36,238 nt of DNA from Bradyrhizobium elkanii WSM2783 (GCF_000472865.1 NZ_AXAP01000085.1:1-36238), one strand, 5' to 3'; counted from the first letter of the stretch, positions 1 through 7,897 are shown. Translations and numbers: made by a program. The notes: a model not told the origin generated them from the letters alone.

Positions 1-1028
1 CGCGCGGCCTTGCGTGACGCATCGCTGTCGAGCACACCGGCGAGCACCATCGGCTGGTTGGCGACAAAGCCCACGGTGCGGCCGGCGATGCGGCCGAAAC
101 CGGTGACGATGTTCTTGGCGAAGGTCTCGGAGATCTCGAAGAAGTCGCCCTCGTCCACGACCTTCAGGATCAATTCCTTCATGTCGTAGGGCTTGTTCGG
201 ATTGTCGGGGATCAGGGTGTCCAGGGACATGTCGACCCGGCCGATGTCGTCGAAGCTCGGCCACTCCGGCACGCCGTCGGTGTTGTTCGAGGGCAGGAAG
301 TCGATCAGCCGGCGCATCTGCAACAGCGCGTCGACGTCGTTCTCGAACGCGCCGTCGGCGATCGAGGAGCGCGTCGCGTGCACCGAGGCGCCGCCGAGCT
401 CCTCGGCGGTGACCACCTCGTTGGTCACGGTCTTCACCACGTCAGGACCGGTCACGAACATGTAGCTGGTGTTCTTCACCATGAAGATGAAATCGGTCAT
501 CGCCGGCGAGTAGACGTCGCCGCCGGCGCAGGGGCCCATGATGACGGAGATCTGCGGGATCACGCCGGAGGCGATGACGTTGCGGCGGAACACGTAGGAA
601 TAGCCGGCGAGCGCGGCGACGCCCTCCTGGATGCGGGCGCCGCCGGCGTCATAGAGGCCGATGATCGGCGCCCGCGCCTTCATCGCCATGTCCTGGAGTT
701 TCGTGATCTTCAGCGCATGGGTCTCGGACAGCGAGCCGCCGAACACCGTGAAATCCTTGGCGAAGACGAAGGTCTTGCGGCCGTTGACGGTGCCCCAACC
801 GGTGACGACACCGTCGCCGGGAACCCTGGTCTTCTCCATGCCGAATTCGGTCGAGCGGTGCTCGACGAACATGTCGAATTCCTCGAACGATCCCTTGTCG
901 AGCAGCAGCTCGATGCGCTCCCGCGCCGTCAGCTTGCCGCGGGCATGCTGCGCCTCGATGCGCTTGACGCCGCCGCCCAACTTGGCGCCGGCGCGCCGCT
1001 CTTCGAGGGTGTCGAGGATATCTTTCAT
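1..1028 (-). CDS. pccB: Propionyl-CoA/acyl-CoA carboxylase beta (carboxyltransferase) subunit, 3' end cut by window
   Basis: Carboxyltransferase subunit of a biotin-dependent acyl-CoA carboxylase; the family moves CO2 from carboxybiotin to propionyl-CoA, giving methylmalonyl-CoA in the cytoplasm. I translated the minus strand from the ATG at 1028. The protein begins MKDILDTLEERR and contains HALKITKLQDMAMKARAPII, then GLYDAGGARIQEG and the glycine-rich GPCAGGDVYSPAMTDF, which form the acyl-CoA carboxylase N-terminal domain and its oxyanion region. It continues with the propionyl-type segment GFGRIAGRTVGFVANQP. About 342 codons are visible against a usual total near 510, so the C-terminal third lies outside. 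A GGAAG Shine-Dalgarno sits close to the ATG. The specific substrate (propionyl rather than another short acyl-CoA) is inferred from similarity. Confidence 0.93.
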   Translation of the reverse strand, partial: MKDILDTLEERRAGAKLGGGVKRIEAQHARGKLTARERIELLLDKGSFEEFDMFVEHRSTEFGMEKTRVPGDGVVTGWGTVNGRKTFVFAKDFTVFGGSLSETHALKITKLQDMAMKARAPIIGLYDAGGARIQEGVAALAGYSYVFRRNVIASGVIPQISVIMGPCAGGDVYSPAMTDFIFMVKNTSYMFVTGPDVVKTVTNEVVTAEELGGASVHATRSSIADGAFENDVDALLQMRRLIDFLPSNNTDGVPEWPSFDDIGRVDMSLDTLIPDNPNKPYDMKELILKVVDEGDFFEISETFAKNIVTGFGRIAGRTVGFVANQPMVLAGVLDSDASRKAA

Positions 1029-1174
1029 TTGCTTCCGCCCGCATTAGCTAGTGATTGGGTGCTGGAACCCGCGCGGGGTTCTAACACGGCATTTTCTGAA
1101 CCGGAAACCACCTTCTTGCCCCGAATCCCGGGCACCGGCGGTATCTGATCAGCGCAAATTGGGGGAGAAAGACC

Positions 1175-1579
1175 ATGGATAACACGGCAGCTGAGGCCGG
1201 CTCGGTCACGGGCGGCGTCCGCCTATTGCTCAGGCTGGAAGGCCTGACGCTGTTTGTGGGCATGACGGTGCTGTACGGGGTCTGGGGCGGCTCGTGGTGG
1301 GTCTACGCGATCCTGTTCCTGGCACCCGATTTGAGCTTCGCCGGCTATGCATTCGGCCCCAAGGAGGGCGCGGTCATCTACAATGCCGCCCACAGCTACA
1401 TGGCGCCCGTGGCCCTGATGACCGTTGGCTTTGCGACCGCCGAGCCGCTGGTGCTCTCGATCGCAATGATCTGGCTCGCCCATATCGGCATCGACCGCGC
1501 GCTCGGCTACGGACTGAAATATCAGGCGGGATTCGGCTTCACTCACATGGGACGGATCGGAAGGGCGAAGTCGCCTTAG
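1175..1579 (+). CDS. DUF4260 family small membrane protein
   Basis: A 134-residue protein with about three to four hydrophobic segments (roughly residues 15-35, 37-55, 65-90, 95-112). It matches my memory of the DUF4260 family: LRLEGLTLF near the N terminus, WWVYAILFLAPDLS, then GAVIYNAAHSY and IWLAHIGIDRALGYGLKY near the C terminus. The family has no established function. It is predicted to sit in the inner membrane. The ATG at 1175 has a GGGGGAGA ribosome binding site about 8 bases upstream. It is divergent from the carboxylase gene and convergent with the decarboxylase-like gene, so it is probably transcribed alone. The family call is confident; no role can be offered. Confidence 0.85.
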   Translation: MDNTAAEAGSVTGGVRLLLRLEGLTLFVGMTVLYGVWGGSWWVYAILFLAPDLSFAGYAFGPKEGAVIYNAAHSYMAPVALMTVGFATAEPLVLSIAMIWLAHIGIDRALGYGLKYQAGFGFTHMGRIGRAKSP

Positions 1580-1592
1580 ACTTGATCATCCG

Positions 1593-1615
1593 ACGGCCGG
1601 GACAATCCCGGCCGT
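1593..1615 (+). terminator. Hairpin terminator after the DUF4260 gene
   Basis: A perfect 10-bp stem (1593-1602 with 1606-1615) closed by a 3-base CAA loop starts 14 bases after the stop codon at 1579. It is very GC-rich. No long T run follows on the plus strand, so it may act weakly or in both directions, since the next gene on the minus strand ends at 1643. Confidence 0.6.
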
Positions 1616-1642
1616 TCACCGCCTTCGTTCGCCGCCGCTCCA

Positions 1643-2296
1643 TCACTCCCCTGCCTTGAACGGCTCCTCCTTGCCGGGCGGCACGGTCTCCTCCGCCATG
1701 GCAAGCATCATCGCGACCATGACATAGTTGCCGGCGACCGCGGTCAAATCCACGATCTGCTGATCGTTGAACACCTTCTTCGTCCGCGCATAGGTTTCGT
1801 CTGATACCTTCTTGGTGGTGGTGAGCTCAGTGACGAAGTCATAGACCGCGGCCTCATCCTCGGCCATGTGCGACGGCCGCTTGTTGGCTTTCAGCTCGGC
1901 AATGATGTCGCCCGACAGGCCTGCCTTGGCCGCGAGCGGTGCATGCGCGAACCATTCGACCTGCGAGCGCCATTGCCGGCCGATGATCAGGATTGCAAAT
2001 TCATTCAGCTTGGTCGGGACCGAGGTCTGCCAGCGCAAATAATAGAACAGGTCGAACAGCCGCTGGCCGAGCACAGGGCTGCGGATCATCGGGTTGTAGG
2101 GGCCGCCGATGCCGACGCTCGAGACCTTCATGATCTGCTCGCCGAGCGGTCGCTGCTTTTCGTCGAGCTGGTCCATGGTGAGCTGCGGAAAGCGCGGCTC
2201 CTTGCTGGTCGCCGGCGCGGCAAACATCGTGGCCGCGAACCAGCCGCCGGCGGCGGCAAGTGTGAGCGACGAGAGCCAGACTGAAGCAGAATGCAT
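1643..2296 (-). CDS. Exported carboxymuconolactone decarboxylase / AhpD-like fold protein
   Basis: A 217-residue protein with an N-terminal hydrophobic stretch (about residues 6-27, ending AAPATS) that looks like a signal peptide. The central part carries the carboxymuconolactone-decarboxylase-like pattern: LNEFAILIIGRQWRSQVEW followed by HAPLAAKAGL, then YDFVTELTTTKKVSDETY and a hydrophobic ending VMVAMMLAMA. The CxxC pair used by AhpD-type peroxidases is absent, so thiol peroxidase activity is unlikely. The reaction is unknown. The start is firm because a strong GGAGGAAA site precedes the ATG at 2296. The ribosome binding site overlaps an inverted repeat described separately. Confidence 0.82.
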   Translation of the reverse strand: MHSASVWLSSLTLAAAGGWFAATMFAAPATSKEPRFPQLTMDQLDEKQRPLGEQIMKVSSVGIGGPYNPMIRSPVLGQRLFDLFYYLRWQTSVPTKLNEFAILIIGRQWRSQVEWFAHAPLAAKAGLSGDIIAELKANKRPSHMAEDEAAVYDFVTELTTTKKVSDETYARTKKVFNDQQIVDLTAVAGNYVMVAMMLAMAEETVPPGKEEPFKAGE

Positions 2297-2302
2297 GGTT
2301 TC

Positions 2303-2330
2303 CTCCGTACGATTTTTTCATTGTACGGAG
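2303..2330 (-). promoter_or_regulatory. Inverted repeat overlapping the ribosome binding site of the decarboxylase-like gene
   Basis: Eight-base arms CTCCGTAC (2303-2310) and GTACGGAG (2323-2330) are separated by 12 A/T-rich bases. In the transcript of the minus-strand gene, the arm nearer the start codon contains the GGAG of the Shine-Dalgarno. The structure could therefore hide the ribosome binding site in RNA, or be a dyad operator for a TetR-type repressor in DNA. Both readings are inference. Confidence 0.5.
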
Positions 2331-2384
2331 ATGTTAGTCTGGCGTTGATTTGCGCACCAGCCGGTGCGGGCGCGCATCAGCCCA

Positions 2385-3203
2385 TCAATACGCTACGATG
2401 TCGGCGAGGCATTGCTGCGTCACCGTCATGCGGGCGGCGATGTGGCTCTCGTTCTTGCAGTCCATGTTCATCGCGAACACGGTGACGGAGGACCCCTTCT
2501 CGACCCAGCCGACCAGCCAGCCGAGCGAAGGCTTGCCGACCTCGGCGCCGACGAGGCCGCTCTTGGCGCGGATGGTGGCATCTCCCACCTTCGTCACCGG
2601 CAGGATGTCGCGCGTCAATTCCTGGGCGCGCTTGGAGACCGGCAACGTGCCGCGCCGCAGCCGGTCCACGAAATCGATCTGCTGCACCGGATCGATGCGC
2701 AGGTTTCCGGTCAGCCAGAACTGGTCGATGCCGCCGCCGATGTCTTGGTTGCCGTATTCGAGCAGATCGACATATTTCTTCATCCGCTCTTCGCCGATGC
2801 GCCGCGCGATCTCCTGATAGACCGGCACGGCGGAAACGGCGATCGCCGAGCGCAGCGTATGGTCCTTGTTCCACGCCTCGATGCTGCGCGTCACGCCATC
2901 CCACTTGAACACGTCCTTGTCGGGATCCTCGACCACGCCGGTGTCCAGCGCGATGATCGAGTTCGGGATCTTGAAGGTCGAGGCCGGCAGTTTACCCTCG
3001 CTTGACCTCCGCTTGTCGCTGGCGATGATCAGGTAGTCGTCGACCTTGTAGGCGACGAAGGTGCCCTCGGTGCCGAGCTCGAAGAAACGCCGCGCCAGGC
3101 TGTCGCGAAACTCGTTGCGCTGGTAGGACACGTTGGCGAGGCTGCGCGTCGGAAAAACGGACGCGGCGGTGAGAAGACCGAGCGCTTGGCGGCGATTGAT
3201 CAC
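2385..3203 (-). CDS. Class D (OXA-type) beta-lactamase
   Basis: Serine beta-lactamase of class D; the family hydrolyses penicillins and some other beta-lactams in the periplasm. From the chosen GTG at 3203 the protein is 272 residues, the usual OXA length. The motifs are complete and in order: S75-T-F-K78 (catalytic Ser and carboxylated Lys), S124-A-V126, Y150-G-N152, W163 in QFWLTG, and K214-S-G216 in place of the commoner KTG. The N terminus INRRQALGLLTAASVFPTRSLA resembles a Tat-type signal peptide with paired arginines. A TTG start at 3266 would add 21 residues of unlikely composition ahead of the signal. No resistance genes or mobile elements are adjacent, so this looks like a resident chromosomal enzyme. 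Its spectrum cannot be told from sequence alone. Confidence 0.92.
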   Translation of the reverse strand: MINRRQALGLLTAASVFPTRSLANVSYQRNEFRDSLARRFFELGTEGTFVAYKVDDYLIIASDKRRSSEGKLPASTFKIPNSIIALDTGVVEDPDKDVFKWDGVTRSIEAWNKDHTLRSAIAVSAVPVYQEIARRIGEERMKKYVDLLEYGNQDIGGGIDQFWLTGNLRIDPVQQIDFVDRLRRGTLPVSKRAQELTRDILPVTKVGDATIRAKSGLVGAEVGKPSLGWLVGWVEKGSSVTVFAMNMDCKNESHIAARMTVTQQCLADIVAY

Positions 3204-3271
3204 GGCAGAACCTGATGGCTTGAGGAGCAGGCCATGATGGATGCCATCGTGATGAAACGATGGCAAGAACC

Positions 3272-3538
3272 TTACCGGGCGCGGCCCGAGAGGCGCAGCA
3301 CGAACACCAGCACTTCAGCTACCGCCTTGTAGAGCTCGAGGGGGATCTCGTCGCCGAGCTCGACATTGGAAAGTGCGCCCGCCAGGACCTCGTTCTCCTC
3401 GATCGGGATGTCGTGTGCTTTCGCAAGCTCGATGATCTTGGCGCCAATCGCGCCCCTGCCCTTGGCAACCACCGTCGGCGCACCGCCGTGGTCGTAATGC
3501 AGGGCGACCGCGAGCTGGCTCTTGGTCTCGACGATCAT
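3272..3538 (-). CDS. Stand-alone FlhB/YscU C-terminal-domain protein
   Basis: An 88-residue protein equal to the cytoplasmic C-terminal domain of FlhB, the flagellar type III export switch. It shows VALHYDHGGAPTVVAKGRG, AHDIPIEENEVLAGAL and EIPLELYKAVAEVL, the standard order for the part after the NPTH self-cleavage site. The NPTH motif and the membrane half are absent. Its ATG overlaps the stop codon of the upstream FliK-like gene (ATGA), so the two are probably translationally coupled. The family is known as an orphan FlhB-CTD (FhlX-like). A part in substrate switching or FliK binding is inference; no other flagellar gene is in the window. Confidence 0.88.
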   Translation of the reverse strand: MIVETKSQLAVALHYDHGGAPTVVAKGRGAIGAKIIELAKAHDIPIEENEVLAGALSNVELGDEIPLELYKAVAEVLVFVLRLSGRAR

Positions 3539-5073
3539 AGCGCGCGGTCCAGGAAATGGCCGGCGCGAGCCGGTGCTGCCTGCGGCGGGGCGCCGTCCTG
3601 GATCACGATGTCACCGGGCAGAAGCTCGGCCCGGCTCAGCGCCTGGCTCAACTGCGGGGCGCCGGCGCGAAGCTGCGCGGCGGTCGCCGGGCGTTCCGCC
3701 CACATCCGCACCGAAGTCTTGTCGCCGATGAGCGAGATCAGCGCGTGGATCGGGCCCGCCGGTTCGACATCGAGCGAGAAACGCGCCCGCCAGATGCGCC
3801 TTGCGGCCTCGGCCTCAACACCGGCGCCGCCGTCGCGGGAAATCTCGAACTGGGCCATCGCCGTGCCCTGTGGCGTCGCGAACGGGATTTCGAACTGCCA
3901 GCGCGGCGACGAGGTATCGATCTGTGGGTTCGCGGGATCGATGCGGTCCGGCAGGGACGCCACCTGCAGCAGCGTCTGCCGCGCCAACGCGGCATCAGTG
4001 GCGCCAAGCAGATGATGAGCGACGGCGGCGAGCGGCATATCCGGCGCCACGGATGGCGAGGCGACGGGCTGGGCGGTCGGCAGCGCGCCTCGGAACGGCG
4101 GTGGCGGCGTGTTGGTGTGAACGGTGACATCGGTCGCGATGTCAGTGAGACGCGCGGAATTGCCGAGTTCCTGCAGCAGATTCAGCGTCGCACCGGCGGA
4201 GGGGCCCGCATTCGATGGGCCTCGGCCGAGGCTGCCCGGCATCACCAGGTCGTCAGCGACCGGAAGGCGCGCCTGCGGCAGCAGGATTTCCTCGACCTCG
4301 ATATCGGGTGGCACGAGATTTTGGGTGAGTACGGGATGGGCCGCGGCCTGTCCCTGGGCGGTGGCGGCCGATGGCGCCGGATTCGCCGTGCCGAGCGACG
4401 ACTGTAGGGTCTGCCGCAGCACGATCAGCGCGGCCTTCAGATCGGGGGCGCCCGCGGCCGACGATGCGGTGCCGGCGGCCAGCGACGCCTCGAAGAACAG
4501 GCCAGAGCGCTCGAACGCCGTCTTGATATCGCCACCGTCAAGGTTCTGGTCGAGACGGGTCTGCTGCGTCAGCACTTGCGCAATCGCCTGCTGCAGCCTC
4601 GGCGGAAGGTTGCCAGCGGCGGCCAGCGCGCCGAGATTGGCAAACAGCGGCGCCAGGCTCTGCTGCACCGTCGCTGCATTTTGCGTAGCGTTGGCGACGG
4701 CCGCGCGCTCTACCGGCGTGAGCACGTTCCTGGACTGGGTCGTGGTCGAGGGATTGGCGGCGGCGAGCTGCGCGTTGGGCGATAGCGTCACCGCGTCGTC
4801 GGCGGCGGCATCGCCCTGCCCGAGCATCGCAAGACGGATCCCGTCTTTGGTCTGGGACACTGCGAGCTGCAGCGCCTGACCTTCCTTCAAGGGAACTTCC
4901 GAGAGCACGTCGATCGACAGGCTCGAGATCGCGATCCGCACCAGGTCGGCGGAGAGCACCTTCAGCACCTGCGCATTGATCACGCTTCCCGGCTGCAGAA
5001 CGAGATCGGGCGCGACGCTGCCCACCTCCTTGGCGGAAAGCACCGGCAGCACGGGATTGATGGTCAGCGCCAT
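3535..5073 (-). CDS. Flagellar hook-length control (FliK-like) family protein
   Basis: A 512-residue protein. The first 90 residues form a hydrophobic/beta-rich domain (VINAQVLKVLSADLVRIAIS). The middle, about residues 90-370, is rich in Ala, Pro, Gln and Thr and looks disordered. The C-terminal 130 residues match the hook-length control domain: WQFEIPFATPQGTAMAQFEI, RARFSLDVEPAGPIHALISL and TSVRMWAERPATAAQLRAG. This is the FliK architecture, in which an extended part measures and a globular C terminus contacts FlhB. It overlaps the FlhB-CTD gene by four bases, which supports a shared role. No clear Shine-Dalgarno precedes the ATG at 5073. Whether it serves the main flagellum or a secondary one cannot be decided here. 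Confidence 0.83.
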   Translation of the reverse strand: MALTINPVLPVLSAKEVGSVAPDLVLQPGSVINAQVLKVLSADLVRIAISSLSIDVLSEVPLKEGQALQLAVSQTKDGIRLAMLGQGDAAADDAVTLSPNAQLAAANPSTTTQSRNVLTPVERAAVANATQNAATVQQSLAPLFANLGALAAAGNLPPRLQQAIAQVLTQQTRLDQNLDGGDIKTAFERSGLFFEASLAAGTASSAAGAPDLKAALIVLRQTLQSSLGTANPAPSAATAQGQAAAHPVLTQNLVPPDIEVEEILLPQARLPVADDLVMPGSLGRGPSNAGPSAGATLNLLQELGNSARLTDIATDVTVHTNTPPPPFRGALPTAQPVASPSVAPDMPLAAVAHHLLGATDAALARQTLLQVASLPDRIDPANPQIDTSSPRWQFEIPFATPQGTAMAQFEISRDGGAGVEAEAARRIWRARFSLDVEPAGPIHALISLIGDKTSVRMWAERPATAAQLRAGAPQLSQALSRAELLPGDIVIQDGAPPQAAPARAGHFLDRAL

Positions 5074-5161
5074 GTGGGAGGTCTCGGCTTGAGAGCTAAA
5101 GGCTAGCTCCGCGCCGTAAACCTCCCGTTAACTTAGCAGGTGGAGGCTGCGGTAAAGGAAC

Positions 5162-5935
5162 TCAGTTCAGCGTCTTCAGGATGCTGGCGGCCGCATTGAA
5201 ATCGACCAGCCGTGCGGCGCGGCGCGCGGCGACCTCCTCGTCCACGCCCCATTGCTCGACGTTCCAGTCCTCGTCGACATGCGCAGCGGTCCAGATCTGG
5301 GCGGCGTCGCGAAAACCGTGGGTCAACGCCAGCGCAAGCAATGCAGATCCGGTGAGCGTCGTCACCACATGCAACGCCGCCACCGACCATGGATCGCTCG
5401 GAAACGCCTCGCGCGCGGCTTTGATCGCGCTTTCCGGCTGGGCGACGTGCACGATCCCCTCCGCGAGGATGAAATGCGCGCCGAGCGTATCCGCGGCCCA
5501 GAACACGATCGGGTCCCAATGCTCGGCCTCGCGGGCGACCAGCGCCTCCGGATGGCCGGCGCGATAGAACAACAGATCCGAGCCGAGATATTTCGCGACA
5601 TCGTCCGCGACCACGTCGACGCGATCGACCACGCCTTCGATGACGCTGTTGGCAAAGCGCGTCAGCGGCATGGTCAGCGGATCGATCGTCTCTCCTTGCG
5701 CGTTCCACTCGGCAGCGACGGCGTCCGCGATTGCGCGCGCGGGCACCGTCACCTTCTTTCCCGATGGCGTACGGATCGGCCGGCCGTCGAGCGTCACGGC
5801 AAAGCCGCCCTCGTCTTCTGCGACATCGGCGCCTTTATAGAAGCGCTTGCGCTGCGGCGCGCGCACGTTGCGGCGTGCTGCCTCCTGCGGATCCAGCGGG
5901 GATTGTCCCGCCTCTTCATCGAACATTTCGCGCAT
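5162..5935 (-). CDS. ATP12 family chaperone (F1-ATPase assembly)
   Basis: A 257-residue protein of the ATP12 family; the mitochondrial member binds the F1 alpha subunit during assembly of ATP synthase. Visible family features are RFYKGADVAEDEGGFAVTLD followed by GRPIRTPSGKKVTVP in the N-terminal part, then AEWNAQGETIDPLTMPLTRF and the acidic, Trp-containing AAHVDEDWNVEQWG near the C terminus. The start is placed at the ATG at 5935 (MREMFDEEAG), preceded by ACGGAAG; the further upstream codons encode an unlikely Arg/Pro-rich leader. It lies downstream of the small secreted protein and the pseudouridine synthase on the same strand, probably in one operon. Bacterial ATP12 is typical of alphaproteobacteria. 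Confidence 0.92.
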   Translation of the reverse strand: MREMFDEEAGQSPLDPQEAARRNVRAPQRKRFYKGADVAEDEGGFAVTLDGRPIRTPSGKKVTVPARAIADAVAAEWNAQGETIDPLTMPLTRFANSVIEGVVDRVDVVADDVAKYLGSDLLFYRAGHPEALVAREAEHWDPIVFWAADTLGAHFILAEGIVHVAQPESAIKAAREAFPSDPWSVAALHVVTTLTGSALLALALTHGFRDAAQIWTAAHVDEDWNVEQWGVDEEVAARRAARLVDFNAAASILKTLN

Positions 5936-6011
5936 GCAAGCTTCCGTTGGGCTTCGTCTGCTAGCAGGATAAGGCAGGCGCCGCGGCAAATAAAGCTGGC
6001 CAGATCAGCAG

Positions 6012-6335
6012 TCAGTCACGGGCGGCGCAACTGCGCGAATAGGCGGCGCGATCGGCAGGATCCAGGCCAGCAGCCGCGCCCTCGTCGAGGCAGCCTCTGA
6101 CACGGTCGCTGAATGATCTGCGGGTCGACGCGCGGGGACTTGGCAGTGGCTGCAACTGAGCTTCTGGTTCGCCGCGCATCATCGGCGTCGTCGGCGCCAC
6201 AATCTTTGGGGGCGGCGGCGGCGAGGGAGGCGGCGGAAGCAGGTTCGGGTTACTGCCAGGCGCAATGAACTGTGCTGACGCAGGGGGCGCTGCGAGCAGC
6301 AAGGCAAGCACGAGCAAGAGCGCAGAATGCTTCAT
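6012..6335 (-). CDS. Small exported proline-rich protein of unknown function
   Basis: A 107-residue protein with a textbook signal peptide (KHSALLLVLALLLAAPPASA, cleavage expected after ASA near residue 21). A proline-rich linker with runs of five or six prolines follows (about residues 33-44). The C-terminal half is conserved-looking, with GCLDEGAAAGLDPADRAAY and a final CAARD; its two cysteines (one in RGCLDEG, one near the end) could form a disulfide. The ATG at 6335 is chosen because the signal peptide begins there. It sits 40 bases after the pseudouridine synthase and 76 bases before the ATP12 gene. I do not recognise a named family. Confidence 0.7.
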   Translation of the reverse strand: MKHSALLLVLALLLAAPPASAQFIAPGSNPNLLPPPPSPPPPPKIVAPTTPMMRGEPEAQLQPLPSPRASTRRSFSDRVRGCLDEGAAAGLDPADRAAYSRSCAARD

Positions 6336-6375
6336 ACCGCATATGTTGGAACGCCCCGGCGAAACCGCAAATAAA

Positions 6376-7581
6376 TTATTCTTCAGGCGCGTTCTCGATC
6401 GGGTCGAACCGGCTGGTGTCAAGCCCCAGCAGGTTCCAGGATTGCTGCATGTGCGGAGGCAAAGGCGCGCTAACGTCGATGACGCCGCCGCGCGGATGCG
6501 GAATCACGATGCGGCGCGCAAGCAGATGCAGCCTGTTCTGCAACCCGCCCGGAAGTTCCCAATTCTCACGATTGAAATATTTGGGATCGCCCACGATGGC
6601 GTGACCAATATGCGCCATATGCGCGCGCAACTGGTGGGTGCGTCCCGTGACCGGCTTCAGCGATACCCACCCCAACTTCTGCGCCGCGGTTTCGACCACC
6701 GCGTAATAGGTCACGGCGTGGCTTGCGCCCTCGTCGCCATGGGCGGCGATCCGCATGATCGTGTCGTCCTCGCCCTCCTCTTTCGCAAGATAGGTCGAGA
6801 TGCGCCCCTGCTTCGGCTTCGGCACGCCGGCAACCAGCGCCCAATAGATCTTGCGCGCCGAGCGCGAACGAAACGCGCCAGTGAGATGCGTCGCGGCAAA
6901 GCGCGTTTTCGCAACCAGGAGACAGCCCGAGGTCTCCTTGTCGATCCGGTGCACCAGGCGCGGCTTCTGGCCCTTGGCGTCGCGCATCACTTCCAGCATC
7001 TGGTCGATATGGCGCGTGGTGCCGGAGCCGCCCTGCACGGCAAGCCCGGCGGGCTTGTTCAGGACCAGCACGTCGGCGTCCTCGAACAGCGTCATCTCCT
7101 TCAGCGCGGCAAGTGTCTTCGTCGCGGCCTCGGAGAGCTGACCAACCACCTTCGGGGCATCGAGCTTCAACGGCGGAATGCGTACGCTCTGTCCCTCCTC
7201 CAACCGATCCTTGCTGTCGGCGCGCTTGCCGTTGACGCGCAGCTCGCCCTTTCGAACGATGCGCTGGATATGGGAGAACGACAGCCCGGGAAACCGCGCC
7301 TCGAGAAACCGGTCGACGCGCATGTTGTTCTCGTCGGCGGTCACGGTGACCGTCTGGACCTTTGTCGGCAACGGCAGCTCGGCGGCAGCTTTCGCGGGCT
7401 CTGCTGCAACGGGCGGGGCCGATTTCTCCCGCCGCGGCTGGGCAAAGCGCGGCGGCTTTGCGCCCGCGCGGTGCATCGGCGGCCGATCGCCCTCGTGACG
7501 ATTGCGAAAGGGCCGCGCGCCCTTCGGGCGATCACCACGATCGCCCGATTTTGACAATGGTCTCTTGACGCGGCGGCTCAT
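6376..7581 (-). CDS. RluA-family 23S rRNA pseudouridine synthase (RluC-like)
   Basis: A 401-residue enzyme that converts uridine to pseudouridine in RNA; the closest pattern is RluC, which modifies 23S rRNA. Residues 1-75 are a basic, disordered leader. An S4 RNA-binding domain follows at about 88-135 (MRVDRFLEARFPGLSFSHIQ). The catalytic domain carries LNKPAGLAVQGG, the motif HRIDKETSG with catalytic Asp214, and TGRTHQLRAHMAHIGH. The start at the ATG 7581 (MSRRVKRPLSK) has a GGAG about 10 bases upstream and avoids an extension of 54 residues that would run into the divergent promoter. The exact target uridines are not shown by sequence. Confidence 0.92.
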   Translation of the reverse strand: MSRRVKRPLSKSGDRGDRPKGARPFRNRHEGDRPPMHRAGAKPPRFAQPRREKSAPPVAAEPAKAAAELPLPTKVQTVTVTADENNMRVDRFLEARFPGLSFSHIQRIVRKGELRVNGKRADSKDRLEEGQSVRIPPLKLDAPKVVGQLSEAATKTLAALKEMTLFEDADVLVLNKPAGLAVQGGSGTTRHIDQMLEVMRDAKGQKPRLVHRIDKETSGCLLVAKTRFAATHLTGAFRSRSARKIYWALVAGVPKPKQGRISTYLAKEEGEDDTIMRIAAHGDEGASHAVTYYAVVETAAQKLGWVSLKPVTGRTHQLRAHMAHIGHAIVGDPKYFNRENWELPGGLQNRLHLLARRIVIPHPRGGVIDVSAPLPPHMQQSWNLLGLDTSRFDPIENAPEE

Positions 7582-7721
7582 GCTGTTTCGGCTCCAGAGG
7601 TCGAGTGTTGCGTAGCGCAAATGCGGCTGGCCGTCACGGCGAAATCGCCGCAAATCCCGCGCAAAACCTTCAAAAGTGACGTCGGTTTGACGAGACGCGT
7701 GCAACGAGCCGCCTATACTCG

Positions 7722-7750
7722 TTGACAGTGTCGGGAACGCCATGCATATT
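7722..7750 (+). promoter_or_regulatory. Sigma70-type promoter for the Lon-domain gene
   Basis: TTGACA at 7722-7727 and CATATT at 7745-7750 are separated by exactly 17 bases, close to the housekeeping consensus. Transcription would start near 7757, leaving an untranslated leader of about 140 bases before the ATG at 7898. This also argues against a start at 7742 for the gene. The 316-base interval 7582-7897 holds nothing else that I can assign. Confidence 0.65.
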
Positions 7751-7897
7751 TTCTGCGGGTGGATACGACCCGCTGCTTGCGCCCGAACAGGGTATGGTGA
7801 ACGTATCGAGCCGCTTCCGGCTTCCTTTGCCCCGGCGAACGAGTCAGCAACGCAAGCACCTGACGATTTCTCGTTCGCTTACAGCAGAGGACGATCC

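Noticed and set aside
1064..1081. Small hairpin GAACCC...GGGTTC upstream of the carboxylase gene
   Set aside because: A 6-bp stem in GC-rich DNA without a T run is too weak to call as a terminator or operator.
3204..3266. Longer beta-lactamase start at TTG 3266
   Set aside because: The extra 21 residues come before the signal peptide and look non-coding; the GTG at 3203 gives a normal OXA length with a proper signal start.
5093..5109. Dyad GAGCTA...TAGCTC upstream of the FliK-like gene
   Set aside because: Six-base arms only, with no supporting promoter or regulator; it could be chance.
7742..7897. Longer start for the Lon-domain gene at 7742
   Set aside because: It would begin within the promoter, upstream of the expected transcript start, while the ATG at 7898 has a good ribosome binding site and begins the conserved domain.
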